Shown here: piece by piece, positions 1 to 5,406 of the stretch
Layout of the letters: every line of letters begins with the position of its first letter
Numbering within the stretch: the stretch's first letter is position 1
Origin: Muribaculaceae bacterium
GTDB taxonomy: Bacteria > Bacteroidota > Bacteroidia > Bacteroidales > Muribaculaceae
Direction: 5' to 3'
DNA: 5,406 bases
Assembly: GCA_029051445.1 (NCBI GenBank)
Contig: JAIDKP010000267.1
Location: 1 to 5,406 of the forward strand
The notes under the pieces: generated by a model
What the model was told of the DNA's origin: nothing
The model's database searches: none
What the model saw: only the letters and a program-made list of their open reading frames with translations
Position numbers and translations under genes: made by a program

Positions 1-2
1 TG

Positions 3-75
3 AGCCGCGAGTGGGACTCGAACCCACGACCTTTTCGTTACGAATGAAATGCTCTACCAACTGAGCTATTGCGGC
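3..75 (-). tRNA. tRNA-Thr, anticodon CGU (reads ACG)
   Basis: Read on the minus strand, the segment folds into a 73-nt cloverleaf without CCA. The D arm is GCTC/GAGC with the AGTTGGTA loop. The anticodon loop is TTCGTAA, which places CGT at window positions 42-40. The T arm is GTGGG/CCCAC around TTCGAGT, and the discriminator base is T at position 3. The next two bases are C and A, so a CCA end is not encoded and must be added after transcription. Two pairs are A-C mismatches: 6-67 in the acceptor stem (positions 70 and 9) and 31-39 at the top of the anticodon stem (positions 45 and 37). All conserved tRNA positions I can check, including T8, G18G19 and TTCGA, are present, so the gene is probably functional. 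The CGU isoacceptor is usually dispensable because UGU tRNA-Thr can also read ACG. Confidence 0.95.
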
Positions 76-116
76 TTAGACTTCATTAGGCCGCCTCTGT
101 GGCGTCTATGCGGATG

Positions 117-147
117 CAAAGATAATCATTTTTTTATTGACTGCAAA
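117..147 (-). promoter_or_regulatory. Bacteroidetes-type promoter for tRNA-Thr
   Basis: On the minus strand a TTTG (-33 box, 147-144) is followed by 19 nt and TATCTTTG (-7 box, 124-117). This matches the TTTG / TAnnTTTG consensus known for the primary sigma factor of Bacteroides. Transcription should start near 110, leaving a leader of about 35 nt before the tRNA at 75. The -33 box lies inside the last codons of the DUF4270 gene, so the tRNA can be transcribed independently of that operon. The leader contains a small CGCC/GGCG hairpin without a T-run, which I do not read as a terminator. Confidence 0.75.
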
Positions 148-1511
148 CTATATGTCAAAATAATTTTCGATTTATTTATATTTAGCTCTGCCATAGCAGG
201 TTGCTCGACATATGGACTTATCCCGATTGTATAGGTCTGCGACGATGTATAATAATAATTACTTTCTGTCGCAATCACCGGAGTCACCGGAGTCAGACAG
301 AATTTGAAATCAGCATCCGTAAGCTCATCCTTTTCAAGAAGATGCAGTAAATATCCGCGCATGTCGCCAAACGAATATGTCTTTGTAGAGCTGTTGTATG
401 TGCCGAGAAATGAGGTAATGTTGTCGTTGAGCTTATTGTCGGCAAAGAATTTTTCTTTATCAGACTCGAGCACAAGCAGTACATTGTCCGGAGCCTTTAT
501 ACCATAGTCATTCTCAATGTCTGACACAGGAATTGACATTGAAAGGGTATTTATCACCGAAAGCTTGCCAGCGCTTGCTGCCCGGAATGATTCTACCATC
601 TTGCGCCCCGGGAAAGTTAATGCTATATCCGTTCCCGCCGGACCTGACAAGATATTGCGTCCGCTGGCCACCTGCGCCTCGAGTTTCGGCGACATCTCGT
701 AGGAAATATTGTTGTTTGTGACAATCTCAGGCGTTGTTGCATAATAATTGCCTACATAGCGATAGATCGTGTCATTTCCTGTCGTAGGCGAGACGGAATC
801 AACATGATAGTACAGAGACAGCAATGTCTGTGCTATTTTTACAACTCGTCCCGATCCAAACGAGTTCTTAACATATATACCCGGGAACAATTCCGCAAAC
901 GACTTAGGAGCGAGATATGATTCCGGATTTTCAAGATACGCACTATAAAGATCACGTCCGAGCTGACGCGGCATGTCGGCAAACAAAAACACATAGTTGT
1001 CTCCCTTCTGAGAGTCCGGAATATTCTTATTGTTTTTGGTATAAACACAAGAGGAAAGCTTGTCTGACGGATCATAGTAGTCCGATGGATCAAAGTCGCT
1101 ATAGATCGGAGTGGGGAGCTGCTTGTTGAGGGCATATACTTCCATACCCATAGGAACGAGCGAATCTCCGACAAGGCCCCCATCAGGAATGCATATGACA
1201 AGTTTGCACGAATCGATGTATGAGACAGGAACTCCGATTGTATCGATGCGCCCTGCCGGCATGAACTGGGTCACATAGTCGCTTGAGAATTTACCATATT
1301 CTCCGGCTTCGATTATTCCGAGAAGCTGCGTTGTGGTTTTTGAGGCCAGCCGGGAATTGGCGATCGGCTCACCTTCGGCAACCCATGCCGAATCCATCAC
1401 TATCGAAATTTCGTCTTGCACAAGGGATGTACCTATATTTGACGTGTCGCCACATGCCTGAGGAAGCATACCGTCTTCAAATACAGGCATCAGAAAATAA
1501 ATTCTATTCAT
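126..1511 (-). CDS. DUF4270 family putative lipoprotein
   Basis: This 461-residue protein has the hallmarks of the DUF4270 family of Bacteroidetes lipoproteins, whose function is unknown. After a Cys at residue 20 comes the family opening GDTSNIGTSLVQDE. Further conserved segments are LLGIIEAGEYGKFSSDYVTQF (about 63-83), the VGDSLVPM...VYALNK stretch (about 114-130), the FPGIYVKNSFGSGRVVKI stretch (about 209-226), a GPAGTDIALTFPG segment (about 290-302), and a beta-strand end, KIILTYSL. The start at 1511 is the only ATG that gives the N-terminus, since an in-frame TGA lies two codons upstream. The gene lies 44 bp downstream of the glycogen-synthase-like gene with no terminator between, so the two are probably cotranscribed. 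I recall the same pairing in other Bacteroidales. The protein would be exported and lipid-anchored, but the signal peptide is poor: Glu-Asp at residues 12-13 interrupts the hydrophobic stretch, and PQA-C is a weak lipobox. Confidence 0.85.
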   Translation of the reverse strand: MNRIYFLMPVFEDGMLPQACGDTSNIGTSLVQDEISIVMDSAWVAEGEPIANSRLASKTTTQLLGIIEAGEYGKFSSDYVTQFMPAGRIDTIGVPVSYIDSCKLVICIPDGGLVGDSLVPMGMEVYALNKQLPTPIYSDFDPSDYYDPSDKLSSCVYTKNNKNIPDSQKGDNYVFLFADMPRQLGRDLYSAYLENPESYLAPKSFAELFPGIYVKNSFGSGRVVKIAQTLLSLYYHVDSVSPTTGNDTIYRYVGNYYATTPEIVTNNNISYEMSPKLEAQVASGRNILSGPAGTDIALTFPGRKMVESFRAASAGKLSVINTLSMSIPVSDIENDYGIKAPDNVLLVLESDKEKFFADNKLNDNITSFLGTYNSSTKTYSFGDMRGYLLHLLEKDELTDADFKFCLTPVTPVIATESNYYYTSSQTYTIGISPYVEQPAMAELNINKSKIILTYSLQSIKK

Positions 1512-1555
1512 ATTTCAAAATGAATGAGAGGAGGGGGTATCCGTCGCAGATTTTA

Positions 1556-2368
1556 TCAACCGAGCACTGATGTGTAAAAATCGGCATATGCGGCGAAATC
1601 GTTATCGGGAAATGCCAGGAACGGTTTGCCGGATTCTTTTGCAAGCTGAATCAAAGTCTCGTCGACATCGGCCGCCGACTGAACAACTGCGTCGGCATAT
1701 CGGAGTGCGAGGCTCACAAGCTCTTTCGTTCCGGCAGCCTCGTCGGTCAAGGGCGACAGATCTTCATCGGCAAAGCCTTCCATCTTCAGTTTTTCCTTGA
1801 AGCGCGGATCAAAAGGTTGCGAAAGAGTATCGTTTCCAAGTGCAAGAACAACTTTGGCCGCTCTGAACGATGGGTCATCGGCAAAAAGTCGCTTCAGATA
1901 CAATGGTGCCAGAGATGTTATCCATCCCGAGCACTGCACCACAGCCGGTTCCCAGCGTAATTTTTTTACTGTCTCAAGTACTCCACGGGCAAAGAACATC
2001 GCACGCTCATCGTTTTCCTCCGGCGAGGACTCGGTCTCAAGCCCTGGTGCTGTCGATGCAGAACGATGGAAATAGTCGTCACTGTCTATAAAGTAGACCT
2101 GCATGCGCGACGGCTGCAGAGATGCCACTTTGATTATAAGCGGATGGTCATTGTCATCAATCACGAGGTTCATGCCCGAAAGCCTGATAACTTCGTGGAG
2201 CTGATTGCGACGCTCGTTGATCACGCCATAACGCGGCATGAAAGTGCGTACCTCAAACCCCTTTTCCTGCATTGCCTGCGGGATTTTCCGCCCCATGTCG
2301 GATGGATGTGTGGACGGGAGATAGGGGGATATCTCCTGGGAGATGAAGAGGATCTTTCCTTTGCTCAT
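1556..2368 (-). CDS. Short glycogen/starch synthase-like protein (GT5 N-terminal domain only)
   Basis: The 270-residue product resembles the N-terminal domain of GT5 glycogen/starch synthases. It begins KILFISQEISPYLPST (4-19), followed by GRKIPQAMQEKGFEVRTFMPRYGVI (26-50) and VYFIDSDDYF (91-100), which match the family's 'E..P', 'LP.aL...GH.V....PrYg' and 'v.fid...yf' segments. The canonical KTGGL substrate loop is replaced by LPSTHPSDMG, and the canonical HDW motif reads CSGW (146-149). The C-terminal Rossmann domain is absent, because complete synthases are about 480 residues. Proteins of this length are normally annotated 'glycogen/starch synthase' in Bacteroidales, so the short length is a family trait and not a truncation. 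I infer that it is not a conventional synthase and may be regulatory or have another substrate. The start at 2368 is chosen because it aligns with the family start and follows a -7 box at 2404-2397. An upstream in-frame ATG at 2503 would lie before that promoter and adds a non-homologous tail. Confidence 0.85.
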   Translation of the reverse strand: MSKGKILFISQEISPYLPSTHPSDMGRKIPQAMQEKGFEVRTFMPRYGVINERRNQLHEVIRLSGMNLVIDDNDHPLIIKVASLQPSRMQVYFIDSDDYFHRSASTAPGLETESSPEENDERAMFFARGVLETVKKLRWEPAVVQCSGWITSLAPLYLKRLFADDPSFRAAKVVLALGNDTLSQPFDPRFKEKLKMEGFADEDLSPLTDEAAGTKELVSLALRYADAVVQSAADVDETLIQLAKESGKPFLAFPDNDFAAYADFYTSVLG

Positions 2369-2396
2369 ACTACGGAATAACGTGAGAATTAATACG

Positions 2397-2404
2397 CAAA
2401 TATA
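2397..2404 (-). promoter_or_regulatory. -7 promoter box for the glycogen-synthase-like / DUF4270 operon
   Basis: The minus strand reads TATATTTG, a full match to the Bacteroidetes TAnnTTTG element, about 30 bp ahead of the ATG at 2368. Transcription would start near 2390 and leave a leader of about 20 nt. I find no TTTG at the expected -33 distance (around 2424-2428 the minus strand reads CCGGC), so the promoter may be weaker or helped by an activator. Confidence 0.55.
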
Positions 2405-2443
2405 ATAAATCCGCGCCATATAAGCCGGATTTGGGACTCCTTT

Positions 2444-2474
2444 TTTGAATTTTAAACAATTTGGACTACATTTG
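2444..2474 (+). promoter_or_regulatory. Bacteroidetes-type promoter for the DUF4301-AIR synthase gene
   Basis: TTTG (2444-2447) is followed by exactly 19 nt and TACATTTG (2467-2474), matching the TTTG / TAnnTTTG consensus in sequence and spacing. Transcription is expected near 2481, about 34 nt before the ATG at 2515. The position rules out the upstream TTG at 2461 as a start codon. The leader holds a short GGCC/GGCC inverted repeat (2486-2498). I see no purine riboswitch or recognisable purine-repressor operator. Confidence 0.75.
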
Positions 2475-2514
2475 GGGAAAGAAATGGCCGGTTTGGCCCT
2501 CAAACAATATCGAC

Positions 2515-5232
2515 ATGATTACAGATAAAGCCGACATCAGAAACATAGAATCTCGCGGCTCTACAGTAGAAACCGCAGAGGCTCAGCTCAAACGCTTTGC
2601 ATCAGGATTTCCCTTTCTTAAACTATCGGCGACTGCCAGAGTAGGAGCAGGCATATTGCATCTATCGCCCGATCAGGAAAAAGTCGCATTGAAACGCTGG
2701 GAGCAATATCTAAAAGATGGAGGCAAGGTTGCGAAATTCACACCTGCATCCGGTGCCGCATCACGCATGTTCAAGTCTGTCTATGCGTTTGCCGACGGCG
2801 ACACCGACACGCCCCAGGCCGGAAGCGACATCAAGAATCTTCTCGACAACATACATGACATCGCTTTTTTTCCTGAACTTGACAAAGCGACCCGACGCAT
2901 TAACGGTCTTGGGGTCGACGATCTGCTGAAATCAGGACGAAACCGCGACATAGCGTCAGCAATTGTCAGTCCCGAGGGTCTAAACTACGGCAATCTGCCC
3001 AAAGGACTGCTCACATTCCACGCCTACGATGACGGCTCGACCCGCACCCCACTCGAAGAGCATCTTACCGAAGGCGCACAGACAGCATGCGGCGCCGACG
3101 GACATGTGCATCTCCATTTCACCGTCTCAGGCAACCACCGACAGCTATTCAAAGACAAACTCGCCGCAGCAATACCTGAAGCAGAAAAACGCACCGGTGT
3201 TAAATTTAATGTCGAGCTATCGGAACAGAAGCCATCAACCGACACAATAGCCGCAAACGAAGACGGCTCCCCGTTCCGTGATGACAGCGGCAACCTCGTT
3301 TTCCGTCCGGGCGGACACGGAGCGCTTATCGACAACCTGTCGGATATCAACGCAGAGGTCGTGTTCATTAAAAACATCGACAATGTGGTACCCGACTCTC
3401 TTCGGGAGTCCACGCTCCACTACAAGCGCGTGCTCGGCGGCATTCTCGCAGAAATTCACGACCACATTTCCGACTACATCAAAGACCTTGAGGATCCAAA
3501 CATCAGCGACAGCAAGCTCCGCGAAATCGCGACATTCATGAAGCAGGATCTGTGCATACAGTTTGACATGCCTGCCACCCGCGAGGAGTCTGTCAGCTTC
3601 ATGCTCCGCAAGCTCAATCGCCCGTTGAGAGTATGCGGAATGGTCCGCAACGAAGGAGAGCCCGGAGGCGGCCCATTCATCGCATACAACGCCGACGGAA
3701 CAGCCTCGCCACAGATCCTTGAAAGCAGCCAGATAGACATGAGCGACAGCCGGTCGGCCGACATGCTGAAATCGGCAACCCACTTCAATCCGGTCGATCT
3801 TGTGTGCTGGCTGACGGATACCGACGGCATAAAATATGATTTGAAAAAATACGTGGATCCGGAAACCGGATTCATCTCATCGAAGTCCTACAAAGGACGC
3901 ACCCTCAAAGCACTCGAGCTGCCCGGGCTATGGAACGGAGCCATGAGTGACTGGAATACTGTTTTTGTCGAAGTGCCCGTATCGACCTTCAACCCTGTCA
4001 AGACCGTCAACGACCTCCTTCGCCAGTCGCACCAGGGGGGCAAAGTCACCTCAGGAGCCGACAAAGCCGGTCAACGCTATATGATGCGTGGAGTTTCCGC
4101 ATCAAAAGAAGATGTACATGCCGCTATTAAAAATGTAGACAAGGGCCTATACCCAAAAGCCTTCTGCAAAATCATAGCTGACGTGCTCGGCGGCGATCCG
4201 GAATGGTGTAACATCATGCACGCCGACGGCGCAGGCACCAAGTCGAGTCTCGCCTACATGTACTGGAAAGAGACAGGCGACCTGAGCGTATGGAAAGGCA
4301 TCGCACAGGACGCGCTCATCATGAATATCGATGACCTTCTTTGCGTCGGAGCAACCGACAATATCCTGCTTTCTTCGACTATCGGACGCAACAAACTCCT
4401 CGTGCCCGGAGAGGTCATTTCAGCAATCATCAACGGCACAGAAGAATTGCTTGCCGAACTCCGCACGCAGGGTGTCAACATCATCTCGACAGGCGGCGAG
4501 ACCGCCGATGTAGGCGACCTGGTACGCACTATTGTCGTAGACAGCACAGTAGCATGCCGCATGCGGCGCAAAGATGTGATTGACAACGCCAACATCTCGG
4601 CCGGCGACGTGATAGTCGGACTTGCATCCTATGGCAAGGCGGCATATGAGACCGGCTATAATGGCGGCATGGGCAGCAACGGACTCACCTCGGCACGTCA
4701 CGACGTATTCGGAAAGGATCTTGCGGAAAAATACCCCGAAAGCTACGACCAGGCTCTGCCGGCCGAACTCGTCTACTCCGGCACAAAAGGACTGACCGAC
4801 GAAGTCAAAGGTTCACCCCTTAATGCAGGCAAGCTCGTGCTGTCGCCCACCCGCACCTATGCCCCTATCATAAAACGCATTCTCGATGCCATGCGCGAGA
4901 ATATACATGGCATGGTACACTGCTCAGGAGGCGCACAGACCAAAGTCATGCACTTCGTCGAGAACAAGCATGTCATAAAAGACAACCTTTTCCCTGTTCC
5001 GGTACTGTTTGATCTCATACAGAAGGAAAGCAACACCTCATGGCAGGAGATGTACAAAGTTTTCAACATGGGACACCGTATGGAGATATATGTCGCACCG
5101 GAGCACGCCGACCGCATAATAGAAATCTCGGAAAGTCTTGGTGTGGAAGCCCGCATAATCGGCCGCGTCGAAGACTCGCCAGAAGGCAACAGACTCACAA
5201 TCGTTTCAGAGAAGGGCAAGTTCATCTATTGA
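2515..5232 (+). CDS. purM: Fusion of DUF4301 domain and AIR synthase (PurM-type phosphoribosylformylglycinamidine cyclo-ligase)
   Basis: One uninterrupted 905-residue frame contains two proteins that I know as separate genes in Bacteroides. Residues 1 to about 503 are a complete DUF4301 protein, from GFPFLKL (31-37) to TFNPVKTVNDLLR (491-503). Its motifs are FTPASGAASRMFK (75-87), SEQKPSTDTIAA (236-247), RPGGHGALIDNL (264-275), FIKNIDNVV (284-292), GEPGGGPF (381-388) and LELPGLWNGAMSDWNTVFVEVP (467-488). The PASGAASRM loop and the PGGHG plus DN motifs recall UDP-sugar pyrophosphorylases, so I infer a nucleotidyltransferase fold. Residues about 520-905 are a PurM-type AIR synthase, which closes FGAM to AIR with ATP in cytoplasmic purine synthesis. 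They carry HADGAGTKSS (569-578), MNIDDLLCVGA (603-613), GGETADVGDLVRT (660-672), GGMGSNG (717-723), HCSGGAQTKV (802-811) and the MYKVFNMGHRMEI stretch (846-858). The start at 2515 fits the DUF4301 family start and the promoter. No catalytic-looking residue is obviously lost in either half. The lipoprotein gene starts 4 bp downstream. Confidence 0.9.
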   Translation: MITDKADIRNIESRGSTVETAEAQLKRFASGFPFLKLSATARVGAGILHLSPDQEKVALKRWEQYLKDGGKVAKFTPASGAASRMFKSVYAFADGDTDTPQAGSDIKNLLDNIHDIAFFPELDKATRRINGLGVDDLLKSGRNRDIASAIVSPEGLNYGNLPKGLLTFHAYDDGSTRTPLEEHLTEGAQTACGADGHVHLHFTVSGNHRQLFKDKLAAAIPEAEKRTGVKFNVELSEQKPSTDTIAANEDGSPFRDDSGNLVFRPGGHGALIDNLSDINAEVVFIKNIDNVVPDSLRESTLHYKRVLGGILAEIHDHISDYIKDLEDPNISDSKLREIATFMKQDLCIQFDMPATREESVSFMLRKLNRPLRVCGMVRNEGEPGGGPFIAYNADGTASPQILESSQIDMSDSRSADMLKSATHFNPVDLVCWLTDTDGIKYDLKKYVDPETGFISSKSYKGRTLKALELPGLWNGAMSDWNTVFVEVPVSTFNPVKTVNDLLRQSHQGGKVTSGADKAGQRYMMRGVSASKEDVHAAIKNVDKGLYPKAFCKIIADVLGGDPEWCNIMHADGAGTKSSLAYMYWKETGDLSVWKGIAQDALIMNIDDLLCVGATDNILLSSTIGRNKLLVPGEVISAIINGTEELLAELRTQGVNIISTGGETADVGDLVRTIVVDSTVACRMRRKDVIDNANISAGDVIVGLASYGKAAYETGYNGGMGSNGLTSARHDVFGKDLAEKYPESYDQALPAELVYSGTKGLTDEVKGSPLNAGKLVLSPTRTYAPIIKRILDAMRENIHGMVHCSGGAQTKVMHFVENKHVIKDNLFPVPVLFDLIQKESNTSWQEMYKVFNMGHRMEIYVAPEHADRIIEISESLGVEARIIGRVEDSPEGNRLTIVSEKGKFIY
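4021..4084 (+). other. Fusion junction: interdomain linker with a six-G tract and a hidden TGA/ATG overlap
   Basis: This DNA encodes residues 504-522, a Gly/Ser/Lys-rich linker between the DUF4301 domain and the AIR synthase domain. A run of six G lies at 4035-4040. In the +1 frame the first stop after that run is the TGA at 4082-4084, which overlaps the ATG at 4081-4083 as ATGA, a typical arrangement for coupled adjacent genes. Deleting one G would therefore give two separate overlapping genes. Against this, the residues just before ATG 4081 in the fused frame (QRY, 520-522) match what I recall of the N-terminus of separate Bacteroides AIR synthases, which supports the fused frame as written. 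Confidence 0.7.
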
Positions 5233-5236
5233 CCAC

Positions 5237-5406
5237 ATGAAACGCTGTCAGCGGTTACTTAAAGCAAATGAGGGCATGGCGCAGCGCGTCATGCCCCTCT
5301 TGTTGATTCTGATTGCCGCAGTCATTTCATGCGGGCGCCACAACAGCACTGCCACAGCAAGCCGCCTCACCCCGGGTGTCCTGCCCGATACCCTCCGTGT
5401 CGCCAC
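5237..5406 (+). CDS. Lipoprotein N-terminus, possibly a MltF-like/solute-binding protein (partial, cut by window end)
   Basis: Fifty-six codons are visible. They encode a lipoprotein signal with hydrophobic core VMPLLLILIAAVIS and a lipobox ending at Cys 32 (codon 5330-5332), then a Ser/Thr/Ala-rich tether and LPDTLRVA at the window edge. DTLRVA is the way the mature domain of periplasmic solute-binding-like proteins often begins, including the MltF family of lytic transglycosylases, and I recall Bacteroidales lipoproteins of that kind. The functional call is therefore only a suggestion. The ATG at 5237 leaves 4 bp after the preceding stop, which indicates one transcript. The ATG at 5276 gives a shorter, more typical signal peptide (MAQR, hydrophobic core, Cys at residue 19) and may be the true start. 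Confidence 0.75.
   Translation, partial: MKRCQRLLKANEGMAQRVMPLLLILIAAVISCGRHNSTATASRLTPGVLPDTLRVA

Noticed and set aside
90..112. Small CGCC/GGCG inverted repeat between the DUF4270 gene and the tRNA as a terminator.
   Set aside because: The stem is only about 4 bp and no T-run follows on the minus strand. It falls in the tRNA 5' leader.
1526..1540. A strong GGAGGGGG Shine-Dalgarno-like stretch on the plus strand.
   Set aside because: No credible gene follows on the plus strand. It is the complement of a C-rich spacer between the two leftward genes, and Bacteroidetes seldom rely on such sites.
2369..2503. ATG at 2503 (minus strand) as the start of the glycogen-synthase-like gene, adding 45 residues.
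   Set aside because: The extension crosses the likely -7 box at 2404-2397 and is not similar to the family. MSKGKILF at 2368 is the expected start.
2461..2514. In-frame TTG at 2461 as the start of the fusion protein, adding 18 residues.
   Set aside because: It lies between the -33 and -7 elements of a consensus promoter, upstream of the expected transcription start, and the added residues do not fit the DUF4301 family start. ATG 2515 fits both.
2484..2528. A 14-codon upstream frame (ATG 2484 to TAA 2528) overlapping the fusion start, with a small GGCC inverted repeat at 2486-2498.
   Set aside because: It would begin within a few bases of the predicted transcript start, has no visible ribosome site and no attenuator-like composition. 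Most likely chance.
3235..3783. A 182-codon open frame on the minus strand inside the DUF4301 region.
   Set aside because: It is antisense to a strongly conserved coding frame, its translation resembles no family I know, and it has no promoter or start context. It is a by-product of codon bias.

Overview
The window looks like ordinary chromosomal DNA from a member of the order Bacteroidales. Three things point there: promoter elements of the Bacteroidetes type (TTTG, about 19 nt, TAnnTTTG), protein families that are typical of or nearly confined to that phylum (DUF4270 lipoprotein, DUF4301, a short 'glycogen/starch synthase'), and weak Shine-Dalgarno signals. The roughly balanced G+C content would fit a Muribaculaceae-like gut bacterium better than Bacteroides itself, but this is only an impression.

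Layout. A leftward block occupies 1-2368. It is transcribed from a promoter near 2400 and contains a 270-residue GT5-type glycogen/starch synthase-like protein (2368 to 1556), a DUF4270 putative lipoprotein (1511 to 126) and then a tRNA-Thr(CGU) gene (75 to 3). The tRNA has its own consensus promoter, which overlaps the 3' end of the DUF4270 gene. A 146-bp intergenic region (2369-2514) holds two divergent promoters. A rightward block follows: one 905-residue gene (2515-5232) fuses a complete DUF4301 domain to a complete PurM-type AIR synthase, and 4 bp later a lipoprotein gene begins (5237) and runs off the end of the window.

How the genes may work together. The AIR synthase half would catalyse step five of de novo purine synthesis. 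The DUF4301 half carries motifs that resemble the nucleotide-binding loop and the PGGHG/DN motifs of UDP-sugar pyrophosphorylases, so I infer it is a nucleotidyltransferase-fold protein of unknown substrate. The divergent gene is glycogen-synthase-like but lacks the C-terminal domain and the usual catalytic motifs. A link between nucleotide supply and sugar-nucleotide metabolism is possible but unproven.

The main points of interest are the DUF4301-AIR synthase fusion, the run of six G at its junction beside a hidden TGA/ATG overlap, the degenerate glycogen synthase, an odd lipoprotein signal in the DUF4270 protein, and a tRNA-Thr with two A-C mismatches. I see no CRISPR array, insertion sequence, phage gene or defence system.
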